Both the position numbers and the translations under genes were made by a program. 23,064 nt of DNA from Brevibacterium picturae (GTDB lineage: Bacteria; Actinomycetota; Actinomycetes; Actinomycetales; Brevibacteriaceae): positions 1 through 23,064 of the forward strand of contig NZ_JAKDJU010000032.1 of assembly GCF_030453725.1 (NCBI RefSeq), in the 5' to 3' direction. Shown here piece after piece: positions 7,083-15,803 of the stretch. Below the pieces are notes generated by a model. That model worked only from the letters and a program-made list of their open reading frames with translations, made no database searches and was not told the DNA's origin. Position 1 is the first letter of the stretch, and each line of letters starts with the position of its first letter.

Positions 7083-7088
7083 TAGTCT
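7083..7088 (+). promoter_or_regulatory. -10 box for the MmcQ/YjbR gene (leaderless-type)
   Basis: TAGTCT at 7083-7088, seven bases before the ATG at 7096. A short GAGG lies in the gap, so a leadered alternative is possible. The asparaginase/MmcQ intergenic region is 81 bp and holds both divergent -10 boxes. Confidence 0.45.
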
Positions 7089-7095
7089 CCGAGGC

Positions 7096-7530
7096 ATGGA
7101 TCCTGACACCGTGCTCACCCTCGCCCACGACCAGGCAATCCAATATCCGTTGGTGGAGATCGAGTACCCGTTCGGCCCCGAGTATGCCGTGTACAAGGTG
7201 CGCGGGAAGATGTTCATGATGTTCTTCGATCTGCGCGGAGTGCCCAGCATGAATCTCAAGATCGACCCACTCGACGGGGAGGTGCTCCGCGACGCCTACG
7301 GGGAGATCACTGCCGGCTACCACATGAACAAGAAGCACTGGATCACCGTGGCCGGTGCGGGCACCGGTGACGAAGACAGCCGGTTTGAGGGCGGCCATGC
7401 GGGGACCCCGCTCGACGCGGAGCTCCTCCACGATCTCGTCCTCGAATCCTACTGCCTCATCGTTGCGAAGATGGCGAAGAAGGACCGCCCCGTGGACCCG
7501 GAGACCTTCGGCGAAAGGCGTGAGGAGTAG
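7096..7530 (+). CDS. MmcQ/YjbR family protein
   Basis: A 144-residue single-domain protein of the MmcQ/YjbR family, which has a double-wing or CyaY-like fold. Recognisable positions include the N-terminal helix with the first strand (EIEYPFGPEYAVYKVRGKMF), the NLKIDP strand, and the family signature GYHMNKKHWITV around residues 75-87, followed by LLHDLVLESYCLIVAKM. The family is often described as DNA-binding by analogy, but no precise function is known. An acidic stretch (GTGDEDSRFEGG) replaces the usual short loop after the signature. It converges with the PAP2 gene, with 31 bp between stop codons. Confidence 0.85.
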   Translation: MDPDTVLTLAHDQAIQYPLVEIEYPFGPEYAVYKVRGKMFMMFFDLRGVPSMNLKIDPLDGEVLRDAYGEITAGYHMNKKHWITVAGAGTGDEDSRFEGGHAGTPLDAELLHDLVLESYCLIVAKMAKKDRPVDPETFGERREE

Positions 7531-7561
7531 ACGACCCCGGGCCGGCCGCAGCACTCACCCC

Positions 7562-8623
7562 TCAGGCGGTTTCGGCAAGCGCTGATTCCTGGCTGCGGTC
7601 GGCCACGGCGAGGTCGGTGCGCAGTCGAGGCCCACGCCTTCTGTTGCCGGTGACCCAGGCCCCCAGGGCCACGGAGACCCAGCCGATGGCCATGCCTGCG
7701 ATGTCATCGACGATGTAGTGCCAGCCGAAGTAGAGCGTGGCCACAACTGTGAGCCCGAAGAACACCCACGTCAGAGCTTGAAAGAGAGGCTTCTGACGGG
7801 TGCGCATCATGAAGAGGGCTGCGGCGAAGGTCACCGAGACATGGAGAGAGGCGAACGCGGCCACTCCCTGAATCTGTCCGCTGCCGATAGGGTCGGCAAG
7901 ATAGTCAAGACGCGTGCTGATCAGGGAGTCCTGCAGATCACTGACGCCGGTTTCAGTGAGGCCGTCATAGAGTCCAGGCTTGACGAACGCGGGCCCCAGG
8001 GCGGGCAGGATGTAATAGCTGATTGTGCCCAGCACCCAATTGAGACTCAGCGTCGTGGCATACCAGGCACCGATGGCGAGGTTGCGACTGAGGATGAGCG
8101 CGGCCCCGAGGCTGATGGGAATGAGTGGAAGGTAGGCGAGGTAGACGAAGGAGAGGACTTCCGCCATGAATCCGGTGCCGAACAGATCGTGCAGGAAGAC
8201 GGCAGGGTTGAGTCCCCCACCCAGCCAGAGATCGGACTGCGACAGCTGCCGGTCGAACAGGACATCATCGCGGTAGAGCGGCAGATCGCTCTTGAGGTTG
8301 CGGTAGCTGACGTAGCAGATGTAGAAGCTGAGCATGCCCGCGGTGATGCAGAGCGCTCGGCGCAGGCTCCATTCGTTCTTCACGACGTTGAGCATCCCGG
8401 TGGGCAGCTGTTTCCACCCGCTCGTTCGCACAGCGTCGATGAAGACGCCCCCGCCGAAGAACAGCAGTGCCAGCAGCGGCAGCCGAATATAGGCGGGGCC
8501 GAGGAATCCGTCCGGGTCCCGGAGCGGTCGACCGAGGTGGATAGAAGAAGCAAGCGCAAGCACCGCGACAGCGATGGAGAGCAGCATGGCGAAGGTGTAG
8601 GGCCATCGTCGTATCCGAGTCAT
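7562..8623 (-). CDS. PAP2-superfamily integral membrane phosphatase
   Basis: From ATG 8623 the protein has 353 residues (MTRIRRWPYTFAMLL). A start at 8695 is open but would place the likely -10 box (8632-8638) inside the gene, so I prefer 8623. About six or more hydrophobic helices are visible. The PAP2 signature runs through YYILPALGP (motif 1-like), then FASLHVS with the catalytic-type His (motif 2), then TLYFGWHYIVDDIAG with the second His and Asp (motif 3). This arrangement resembles the PAP2_3/inositol-phosphorylceramide-synthase-like branch, whose members move or remove phosphate or phospho-head groups on membrane lipids. The substrate is unknown. It is divergent from jetA. Confidence 0.85.
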   Translation of the reverse strand: MTRIRRWPYTFAMLLSIAVAVLALASSIHLGRPLRDPDGFLGPAYIRLPLLALLFFGGGVFIDAVRTSGWKQLPTGMLNVVKNEWSLRRALCITAGMLSFYICYVSYRNLKSDLPLYRDDVLFDRQLSQSDLWLGGGLNPAVFLHDLFGTGFMAEVLSFVYLAYLPLIPISLGAALILSRNLAIGAWYATTLSLNWVLGTISYYILPALGPAFVKPGLYDGLTETGVSDLQDSLISTRLDYLADPIGSGQIQGVAAFASLHVSVTFAAALFMMRTRQKPLFQALTWVFFGLTVVATLYFGWHYIVDDIAGMAIGWVSVALGAWVTGNRRRGPRLRTDLAVADRSQESALAETA

Positions 8624-8640
8624 CGGCACAGGATATAACA

Positions 8641-8662
8641 ATTCGGTATCGTTATGCCGAAT
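8641..8662. promoter_or_regulatory. Inverted repeat upstream of the PAP2 gene, candidate operator
   Basis: ATTCGG (8641-8646) and CCGAAT (8657-8662) form an inverted repeat, with further matching A/T positions inside, giving 8 of 11 bases per half-site. It lies just upstream of a -10-like TATATC/TTATAT (minus strand, 8632-8638) for the PAP2 gene, in the spacer or -35 region. A dimeric repressor site is inferred. Confidence 0.45.
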
Positions 8663-8688
8663 CCTGTGGGGCGAGTCACGAGCTGAAC

Positions 8689-8700
8689 AGTTCATGAACT
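8689..8700. promoter_or_regulatory. Perfect 12-bp palindrome between the PAP2 gene and jetA
   Basis: AGTTCATGAACT is a perfect palindrome, and the preceding GAAC makes a second overlapping symmetry (GAAC-A-GTTC, 8685-8693). It lies about 125 bp upstream of jetA. It could be an operator for either divergent gene. It is not spaced like the actinobacterial LexA box. Confidence 0.35.
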
Positions 8701-8787
8701 ACAGCCCAACAAACGGTGACCTGCGGGTGATCCGCCCTGCATCTGAGGCATGCGGCACTCGGCTCTCTTTGGTTTGCGAGCCCGAAA

Positions 8788-8817
8788 TTGGCAACGGACC
8801 CCACCGGCGCAGACAAT
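8788..8817 (+). promoter_or_regulatory. Promoter of the Wadjet operon
   Basis: TTGGCA (8788-8793), an 18-bp spacer, then GACAAT (8812-8817). The ATG of jetA follows seven bases later at 8825, so the operon transcript is probably leaderless. No other ATG in frame has a better context. Confidence 0.55.
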
Positions 8818-8824
8818 AGGTGAC

Positions 8825-10288
8825 ATGTCCGCCCTCAGCTCCGCGCTCGCCTATCGGCGACTGCTCGATACGAATGCCACACTGCGCATGCTGCGGGCCG
8901 ACCATCTTCCCGTCATGGCAGCGACCCTCGGCACCCACCTCGGCAAGCCCGGCACCCGTGTGTCCACCGAAGACCTGCACGAGTCCATCGACTCCGACCT
9001 CGAGGAGCTGCGCGACCACTTCGACCTGTCCACGCGGACGGCGAAGGCCTACTGCGACGATTGGCGACGGGCAGAGATCCTCGTGAGACGCCCGGCCACC
9101 TCGGCGAGGGGTGAGACCTACGAACTCTCTGCGGCGGGATTCGACGCGATCAGGATGCTCGAACAGCTGCGCACCCCACCTCAGACCGCGACCGAATCGC
9201 GATTGGTCAGCCTCGCGCAGTCGGTGCGGCAGTTGGCCATCGACACCGACCCGGACAGCTCCCGCCGCTTGGCGTCCCTGCGGGCCGAACGCGATCGCAT
9301 CGATGCAGAGATCGCCCGCGTCAGGCGAGGCGACCCACGCTCCAGCGTCCTCGACCGGCGCCGCGCGAACGAACGCGTCGGCGACATCCTCCAACAGGCA
9401 CAGGGCCTACCCGCGGACTTCGCCCGAGTCCGCGCCCGCTTCGAAGAGCTCAACCAAGAACTGCGGATCTCGATCCTCGCCGCCGAAGACTCGCAGTCCC
9501 AGGTTCTCGACGAGGTCTTCCGCGGCGTCGACCTCATCGAATCCTCCGATGAGGGCCGAACGTTCTCCGCCTTCTCGGCACTCGTCCGAGACCCGGAGCA
9601 GGCTTCGGCCTTCGATGAGGACATCGCGGCCATCCTCGACCGTGACTTCTCGGCCACGCTGACGGCCGAGACCCGCCGATCGCTGCGCACCCTCATGCGG
9701 CAGATGAAGGACGGCTCCCGCGAGGTCTCGGACATCCTCTCCGAGTTCGCCCGCGGGCTGCGCCGCTACGTCCACTCCCACGAATTCCAACGTGACCGCG
9801 TGATGCGCACCCTGATCCAGGACGCGCTCGCGGCAGCGGCTCCGGTCTCACAGGTGCGCAAACCCTATGACGACCTCGGCGTGGGTCTTGAGCTCTCGAG
9901 CGTGGCACTGGCGAGCGTCGGGGAGGTCATCCTCCACGACCCCACCGAGTTCGACGCCGGTGCCGAACTGGGTGAGGCCGAGGAGACCGAGGTCGACTTC
10001 GCCGAACTCATCGCCGTCGCCCGGGAATCCGAGATCGACTTCTCGGAGCTGTCCGACAACGTCAACCGAGCAATCCAGGGGACCGACCAGATCTCCGTCG
10101 CCGAGGTGCTCGACCACTTCCCAGCCTCACAGGGCCTGGCCAGCGTCGTCGGCCTCCTGTCCCTGGCCAGCACCTACGGGCATGTCGACCCCGGGTCACG
10201 CGATCGACTCGAATGGTCCGGGGTCGACGGAATCGGCCGCAGCGCCACGATCCGCCGCCACTACTTCACCGAAGGCATCACACTATGA
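8825..10288 (+). CDS. jetA: Wadjet subunit JetA (DUF3375, MksF/MukF-like kleisin)
   Basis: A 487-residue DUF3375 protein, the kleisin-type subunit of the SMC-like Wadjet complex. Wadjet recognises and cleaves closed circular plasmid DNA. The N-terminal region (SALAYRRLLDTNATLRMLRADHLPVMAATL) is the family's typical opening. Central helices rich in charged residues (about 135-260) would form the coiled-coil arms that bridge the JetC heads. The acidic segment EAEETEVDFAELIAVARESEIDFSEL and the C-terminal winged-helix-like block (SVAEVLDHFPASQGLASVVGLLSLA) are also characteristic. ATG 8825 gives the usual family length and sits at the expected distance from the promoter; the frame stays open upstream to 8750 without supporting signals. 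The stop overlaps the jetB start as ATGA. Function is assigned by homology and by the complete four-gene context. Confidence 0.93.
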   Translation: MSALSSALAYRRLLDTNATLRMLRADHLPVMAATLGTHLGKPGTRVSTEDLHESIDSDLEELRDHFDLSTRTAKAYCDDWRRAEILVRRPATSARGETYELSAAGFDAIRMLEQLRTPPQTATESRLVSLAQSVRQLAIDTDPDSSRRLASLRAERDRIDAEIARVRRGDPRSSVLDRRRANERVGDILQQAQGLPADFARVRARFEELNQELRISILAAEDSQSQVLDEVFRGVDLIESSDEGRTFSAFSALVRDPEQASAFDEDIAAILDRDFSATLTAETRRSLRTLMRQMKDGSREVSDILSEFARGLRRYVHSHEFQRDRVMRTLIQDALAAAAPVSQVRKPYDDLGVGLELSSVALASVGEVILHDPTEFDAGAELGEAEETEVDFAELIAVARESEIDFSELSDNVNRAIQGTDQISVAEVLDHFPASQGLASVVGLLSLASTYGHVDPGSRDRLEWSGVDGIGRSATIRRHYFTEGITL

Positions 10289-11043
10289 GCGATTCCGCAG
10301 GCACCCCCACCGACGTCGGCGAGCAGGAATCCGCGGCCGACGAATCCGCCCGCAACCCGAGCGCGCTCTGGTTCGCCGACACCGGCACCCTGGGCGAACG
10401 CACCCGCCGTGTCCTGCTCGAACTGCTCAAGGGCCCCTATGTCTCCGGTGCGCAGAGCCCGCAGCTGTGGTCGGCTTTGGTCGCCGACGAAGGGATCGTG
10501 CGCTCACGGCTGCACGATCTGTTCCTCGAGCTCGTCATCGACAAGATCGACGAATTCGCCTTCACTCGCAAGGTCGTCACCGACGAAGTCGACGTGCCCG
10601 CGGCCGTGCGCAGCGAACGACTGACCTTCCTCGACACCGCTATGCTCCTCGTCCTGCGCCAACTGCTGCTGGCCGCGCCCGGAGAACAGCGCGTGATCAT
10701 CGATCGTGAGGAGGTCTACGAACGCCTCGCGATCTATCGCACCGGTGATGAGTCGACGTTCCAACGCAACCTCAACGGTGCGTGGAACCGGATGAGCAAC
10801 CGGCTGCGCGTCCTCCACAAAGCAGGGGAGGACCGCTTCGAGATCTCGCCGATGGTCAAGTTCCTCATCGACGAGGACCAGGTGCGTGAACTCATCGACG
10901 TCTACGAGCGCATCGCATCGGGGGAGGCCAAGGGCTCCATCGCCGAGGCGGGCTCCGACTCACACGACACCGACGAATCCGACACCGACGATTCCGATGA
11001 CGACGGTATCGATTCCGACGAGACTGAGGACGGTGAGGCATGA
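10285..11043 (+). CDS. jetB: Wadjet subunit JetB (DUF4194, MksE/MukE-like)
   Basis: A 252-residue DUF4194 protein, the KITE-type accessory subunit that binds the JetA kleisin. The core covers residues about 38-212 and includes GERTRRVLLELLKGPYVS, the winged-helix segments near 80-150 and NLNGAWNRMSNRLRVLHKAGEDRFEISPMVKFL. Residues 221-252 form a strongly acidic Asp/Ser/Glu-rich tail that is not part of the domain. Translation almost certainly begins at 10285, where ATGA overlaps the jetA stop. An upstream in-frame GTG at 10213 would extend into jetA. The stop overlaps the jetC ATG in the same way, so the three structural subunits are translationally coupled. Confidence 0.92.
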   Translation: MSDSAGTPTDVGEQESAADESARNPSALWFADTGTLGERTRRVLLELLKGPYVSGAQSPQLWSALVADEGIVRSRLHDLFLELVIDKIDEFAFTRKVVTDEVDVPAAVRSERLTFLDTAMLLVLRQLLLAAPGEQRVIIDREEVYERLAIYRTGDESTFQRNLNGAWNRMSNRLRVLHKAGEDRFEISPMVKFLIDEDQVRELIDVYERIASGEAKGSIAEAGSDSHDTDESDTDDSDDDGIDSDETEDGEA

Positions 11044-14000
11044 CCGAGGCTCTCTTCCCGATCGATGCCGCGCTCATCGCGGACCAGGCTCGTGCCCGTG
11101 GCACCCACCGCCCCGACGTGGGCAGTCAGTGGCGACTGTCCGAGATCCAGATCGCGAACTGGGGCACCTTCGACGCGGACATCCATCGCATCCCCGTGTC
11201 CCACAAGGGCCACCTCATCACCGGGCCATCGGGCTCGGGCAAGTCCTCGCTGCTCGACGGCATCGCCGCCGTCCTCACCCCGGACAAGTGGCTGCGCTTC
11301 AACGTCGCCGCGCAGACGGCCGGCAGCCGCATCGATCAGCGCAGCCTGGTCAGCTATGTCCGCGGGGCGTGGACCCGCACGGCCGATTCCGATGAGGACC
11401 GGGTCGTCAGCAAGTACCTGCGCCCCCGTGCGACCTGGAGCGGCATCATCCTCCGCTACGACAACGGCACCGACAGGCCTCTGTCACTGGCCAGGCTCTT
11501 CTTCATCAAGGGCTCGGGCACGAAGATGACCGACCTGTCCGACGTCTGCATTCTCGAACGGGCCGGCCTCGACCTGGCCGACCTGCAGCAGTACGCCCGG
11601 AGCGGTCTCGAGACCAGGAAACTCAAGTCCGATCACCCCGAGGCTCTCATCACCTCGAATGGGTCCCACGCCAGGTTCTATGCCCGGATGCGCAAGGTCT
11701 TCGGCATGGCCAGCGAATCGGCGCTGCAGCTGCTGCACAAGACCCAGTCGGCCAAGAGCCTCGACAGCCTCGATCGCCTCTTCCGCGACCACATGCTCGA
11801 GCCGCCGGTCACCTTCGATCTGGCCGAGACCGCGGTCAACCAGTTCGGGGACCTCAAGGACGCCCACGACCATGTCGTCGAACTGCGCCGGCAGCGCGAC
11901 CATCTGCTCGAACTGCGCGAGGCCTCGAACCGTTATGACTTCGCTCATGAGTCCGCGGCGAAGGCGATCTCCCTCAACGATGCCCTGCTGCCGTTCCAGA
12001 AGCGGCGCGAACTCGACCTCATGCGCTCGGATCTGTCCGCCCTGCGCCGCGACCTCGTCGAACTCGAAGTCGCTGCCGACCGGGCGAAGAAGGACTACGA
12101 CGCCGCGGTCGACGAATACGACCTCGCCCGGCGCGCGACCCTCGAACTCGGCGGCTCGGAGGCCGAGCACCTGCAGCATCGCATCGACACCGCCGAAACC
12201 GAACGTCGGGCCATTGCCGATCGGTGGGCCAGCCTCGAGCGACAGCTGAAGCAGGCAGACATCGATCGGGTGCCCGCCTCGGCGGTGGAATTCGCCGAAC
12301 TCCAATCCCAGATCGCGTCGACACTCGACGACGAAACGCAGGCCGAGGGACCCAGCCACGGCGACCACGACCGTTTCTCGAAGGCCCGAGCCCAGGTGAG
12401 GGGACTCGAGGCCGAAATCGATTCCCTGCGCCGCTCGGGCTCGACCGTGCCGGGCAACCTGCTCCAGATCCGACAGGAGCTGGCCGAGGGCACCGGACTG
12501 AGTGAGAAGGCGCTGCCCTTCGCCGCCGAACTCGTCGAAGTCGACCCCGAGCACGCGGCCTGGACCGGGGCGATCGAACGTGTGCTGCGTCCATTGGCGC
12601 TCACGGTGCTCGTGCGCAGCGAGAACCTCGGCGCGGTCCGGTCCTGGGTCGACTCCCACCGGATCAGGGGTCGACTCGTGTTCGAGGAGATCCCCGCCCA
12701 GGCGGCGAAACCACGTCCCGTCAACAGCCCGAAATCACTGGTCAACAGGGTGACTGTGGCCGACACCGGTTTCGGTGACTGGGTGCGCTCCACCTTGTCC
12801 GAACGCTTCGACTTCGCCTGCGTCGACAATCCCGAAGAACTCGACGACCATCCCCGTGCCGTGACCATCAAGGGGCAGGTCAAGACCTCCCGCACCCGCT
12901 ATGAGAAAGATGACCGGCGACGCATCGACGACCGCAGCCAATGGGTCCTCGGTGATCGGGAAAGCAAGCTCGAAGCGCTCATCGCCGCGCTGAAAGACGC
13001 CCAGACGGAGCTGTCCGAGGCTCAAACCATCGTCGAAGCCGCGAACGCGGAGACCGCGCAGGCCAACCGCCGGAAGGGCATCCTCGCCGGCATCCGCGAA
13101 CAGTCCTGGCGCGACGTCGACCTCGCCGGAGCGCAGGAGACGATTGCGAGCCTCGAGAAGTCTCTGCGCGAACTCGAGGACTCCGGCGGCGACCTGCAGC
13201 AGGCGATCGGCGCCGAACGTGACGCCCGTGCCGCGAAGGAAGCCGCCGAGGCCACAACGCGTGACTCCGACTACGCTCTGCGCCGCGCGAACGAAGAGAT
13301 CACCGGCCTGCGCGCCGGCCTCACTCGCCTCGATGACGATGTCACCGCCGGTCGCATTCCCGAGGTGGATCCGACGATCGCCGAACAGCTCGAGGCGAGG
13401 TTCACGCGTATCCAGCGCAGCATCAGACGCGAATCTCTGCCGGAGATCGGTCAGCAGGTCTCCCAGGCCCTGCAGGCAGAGAAGGACAAGGCACAGGCAG
13501 CTGCGAGTGACGCAGGCCAGGCAGTGACCCGGTTGGCAGCCGAGTTCAAGGCCGCCTGGTCCTCCGTCGCCTCCGACCTCACCGCCGATGTCGCCGACCG
13601 CCACGACTACATCGGGATGCTCGACGAGATCCTGGCCCACGGTCTGCCCGATCACGAGAATCGATTCCGGGACCTGCTGCGCCAACGCTCCCGAGACCTC
13701 ATCGGCGAACTCCTCAACGAGATCCACGCCGCCCCACGCGAGATCGAGGACCGCGTGGCGCCGATCAACTCCTCCCTGCTGCGCTCGCAGTTCGACGAGG
13801 GTCGCTACCTGCGGCTGAAGGTCAAGACCCGACGCAGTGAGACCGTCAACGCCTTCATCGCCGACCTCCGCAAGGTCGCCGGGGGCACCTGGGGCGAGGA
13901 GGACATGGAGACCGCGGAGGAGAAGTACGACACCCTCGCCGAGGTGATGCGCCGGTTCTCCTCGAGCGAGCACGTGGACAAGGTGTGGAAGAACCAATGC

Positions 14001-14468
14001 CTCGACACCCGTCTGCATGTGTCCTTCCTGGCCGAGGAGATCGACGACCACGGTCGCGCCCACGCCACCTACGATTCAGGTGCCGCGATGTCCGGCGGCC
14101 AGCAGCAGAAGCTCGTCATCTTCTGCCTCGCCGCGGCGCTGCGCTACCAGTTGGCCGACCCCGATGAGGCGATCTCGAAGTACGGCACGATCATCCTCGA
14201 CGAGGCCTTCGACAAAGCCGATACGAGATACACCCGCATGGCGCTGAACATCTTCATCGAGTTCGGGTTCCACATGGTGCTGGCCACCCCGCAGAAGCTC
14301 CTCCAGACCATCGAACCCTATGTCGGTGCGGCGACCTCGATCGAAAACCCGAGCCGTCAGAAGACCCTGGCCGCGACCATGGTCTGGGACAAGGTCGCCG
14401 CGGACGAAAACAGCGCAGACGCAGAGACTGGAGAGGCCGGCGAGGACGATGCTGATGCTGAGAGCTGA
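11040..14468 (+). CDS. jetC: Wadjet subunit JetC (SMC/MukB-like ATPase)
   Basis: A 1142-residue SMC-like ATPase, the motor of the Wadjet complex. The Walker A motif GPSGSGKS is at residues 62-69, after LSEIQIANWGTF. The ABC signature SGGQQQK is at about 1018-1024, and the Walker B block ILDEAFDKAD at about 1051-1060, followed by the LATPQKL switch region. Between the head halves lie long charged coiled coils (about 275-440 and 670-840). They flank a hinge-like domain (about 490-640, with ELVEVDPEHAAWTGAIERVLRPLALTV split across it). Length matches type I JetC. ATP-driven loop extrusion is the known role of the family. The C-terminus ends in an acidic tail (about 1120-1142). The start overlaps the jetB stop by four bases. 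jetD begins 15 bp after the stop. Confidence 0.94.
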   Translation: MTEALFPIDAALIADQARARGTHRPDVGSQWRLSEIQIANWGTFDADIHRIPVSHKGHLITGPSGSGKSSLLDGIAAVLTPDKWLRFNVAAQTAGSRIDQRSLVSYVRGAWTRTADSDEDRVVSKYLRPRATWSGIILRYDNGTDRPLSLARLFFIKGSGTKMTDLSDVCILERAGLDLADLQQYARSGLETRKLKSDHPEALITSNGSHARFYARMRKVFGMASESALQLLHKTQSAKSLDSLDRLFRDHMLEPPVTFDLAETAVNQFGDLKDAHDHVVELRRQRDHLLELREASNRYDFAHESAAKAISLNDALLPFQKRRELDLMRSDLSALRRDLVELEVAADRAKKDYDAAVDEYDLARRATLELGGSEAEHLQHRIDTAETERRAIADRWASLERQLKQADIDRVPASAVEFAELQSQIASTLDDETQAEGPSHGDHDRFSKARAQVRGLEAEIDSLRRSGSTVPGNLLQIRQELAEGTGLSEKALPFAAELVEVDPEHAAWTGAIERVLRPLALTVLVRSENLGAVRSWVDSHRIRGRLVFEEIPAQAAKPRPVNSPKSLVNRVTVADTGFGDWVRSTLSERFDFACVDNPEELDDHPRAVTIKGQVKTSRTRYEKDDRRRIDDRSQWVLGDRESKLEALIAALKDAQTELSEAQTIVEAANAETAQANRRKGILAGIREQSWRDVDLAGAQETIASLEKSLRELEDSGGDLQQAIGAERDARAAKEAAEATTRDSDYALRRANEEITGLRAGLTRLDDDVTAGRIPEVDPTIAEQLEARFTRIQRSIRRESLPEIGQQVSQALQAEKDKAQAAASDAGQAVTRLAAEFKAAWSSVASDLTADVADRHDYIGMLDEILAHGLPDHENRFRDLLRQRSRDLIGELLNEIHAAPREIEDRVAPINSSLLRSQFDEGRYLRLKVKTRRSETVNAFIADLRKVAGGTWGEEDMETAEEKYDTLAEVMRRFSSSEHVDKVWKNQCLDTRLHVSFLAEEIDDHGRAHATYDSGAAMSGGQQQKLVIFCLAAALRYQLADPDEAISKYGTIILDEAFDKADTRYTRMALNIFIEFGFHMVLATPQKLLQTIEPYVGAATSIENPSRQKTLAATMVWDKVAADENSADAETGEAGEDDADAES

Positions 14469-14483
14469 CCAGGTGAGGTGTCG

Positions 14484-15803
14484 ATGACGATGCTCACCGT
14501 CGCCGAGGCGCGGGCGAAGGCTCGTACGCGCCTGCGTTCGTCCCTATCGTCCTGGGCCACCCAATCCGGCTCGGCTGCCGTTGAGATCGCACTGCACCCG
14601 CCGACGGAGAAGCAGGTGCTTGACGACCAGCGGGCCGCGATGGACTGGGCCGCGAGCTGGCGGGAGATCGCCGCCCCGGGTGTTGACGGTTCGACGGCGG
14701 AGAATCTGCACGACGCAGAGAGTCCTCACAGCCCGATCGTCGACTGGACCGAACGCGCCTGGGCGCGGATCGGCCGCCAACAGATCCCACTCCGATTGCG
14801 CCTGAGAACACCGGATGCGGTGGCGAAATTCGTCGGCGGTGACGAGGCTCGGCAATGGCGTCGCCTGAAGGAAAGAACTGCGACGATCAGATCACGGTTC
14901 GATGACCAGCCCACCGCCGCCTCGGCGAACGAGCACACCACCCCAACGAACGAGGACACGACGGCTACGGCGGACGACGGCCCGGTCAACGATCCGATCG
15001 GCCCGGCGATCAAGGCTCATGCAAAACGGATCCTCGGTCTCGGGCAGGCGGAATTCGACACCCTCCTCAACGTCGTCGCATGGCTGCGCGACCACCCGGT
15101 GGGAACCCTGCGACCACGGCAGCTGCCTATCCGCGGGGTCGACTCGAAATGGTTCGAAACGCACCGCTCCCTGGTCACAGCGCTTCTGACGGCAGCCGGG
15201 CGGCCCGAAGCGGTCGACGTCCTCGACGCCCAACCACGGATGAGAATGCGCATCCTCGACCCGGATCTCATGCCGTCCGGGCTCGGCGATATCACCGCAC
15301 CGGCGCCCCAACTGAGTCAGCTGACGATCGCCCCCAGGCTCGTCTTCGTGTTCGAGAACCTCGAATCCGTGCTCGCGATGCCCGACTGGGCCGATGCTGT
15401 GGCCGTGCACGGGTCGGGATACGCCGTCGACAACGTCGCCCGCCTGGCCTGGGCACACGGGGCGCGGGTCATCTACTGGGGCGATCTCGACTCGCACGGC
15501 TTCGCGATCCTTTCGCGACTGCGCACTCACCTGCCGCACGTGGAATCGACGCTCATGGACGAAGGCACACTCACCGCCCACCGGGACCTGTGGGTGCAGG
15601 AACCGAAACCGCACCGGGGAGAATTCTCGGGTCTCAGTGGGACGGAAGCCCGTGCGCTCGCCCGCCTGCGTGCCGAGGGCGATGTTCGCCTCGAACAGGA
15701 GCGCATCCCCTGGGACACGGCACTGGAACGGCTGACCGCCTCGGCGGGGGAGCCGACAACCTCGGCGAGTGAATCTGCGGCCCCGACAGGGGAACAGGGG
15801 TGA
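14484..15803 (+). CDS. jetD: Wadjet nuclease JetD (DUF3322-DUF2220, Toprim-like)
   Basis: A 439-residue protein with the two domains of JetD, the nuclease that cuts plasmid DNA when the SMC complex stalls on it. The N-terminal DUF3322 arm runs to about residue 190 and includes VDSKWFETHRSL just after it. The C-terminal DUF2220/Toprim domain has the metal-binding Glu291 in FVFENLES and the Asp-x-Asp pair D334/D336 with His338 in YWGDLDSHGFAIL. A Ser/Thr/Asp/Glu-rich insert of about 30 residues (near 145-175, 14905-14995) separates parts of the N-terminal arm. ATG 14484 has the ribosome-binding site AGGTGAGG at 14471-14478. GTG 14478 is an alternative start that would lie within that site. Its stop overlaps the GTG start of the MFS gene. 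Confidence 0.92.
   Translation: MTMLTVAEARAKARTRLRSSLSSWATQSGSAAVEIALHPPTEKQVLDDQRAAMDWAASWREIAAPGVDGSTAENLHDAESPHSPIVDWTERAWARIGRQQIPLRLRLRTPDAVAKFVGGDEARQWRRLKERTATIRSRFDDQPTAASANEHTTPTNEDTTATADDGPVNDPIGPAIKAHAKRILGLGQAEFDTLLNVVAWLRDHPVGTLRPRQLPIRGVDSKWFETHRSLVTALLTAAGRPEAVDVLDAQPRMRMRILDPDLMPSGLGDITAPAPQLSQLTIAPRLVFVFENLESVLAMPDWADAVAVHGSGYAVDNVARLAWAHGARVIYWGDLDSHGFAILSRLRTHLPHVESTLMDEGTLTAHRDLWVQEPKPHRGEFSGLSGTEARALARLRAEGDVRLEQERIPWDTALERLTASAGEPTTSASESAAPTGEQG

Noticed and set aside
8685..8700. LexA/SOS box upstream of the Wadjet operon
   Set aside because: GAAC and GTTC are separated by one or two bases instead of the four expected in the actinobacterial consensus.
10213..10284. Upstream GTG start for jetB
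   Set aside because: It would extend into jetA with no conserved sequence, and the ATGA at 10285 is the obvious coupled start.
12735..14063. Long minus-strand open frames inside jetC (442 and 391 codons)
   Set aside because: They mirror the real coding frame in GC-rich DNA, are rich in Gly/Val/Arg/Asp with no recognisable domain, and lie opposite the conserved JetC ATPase.
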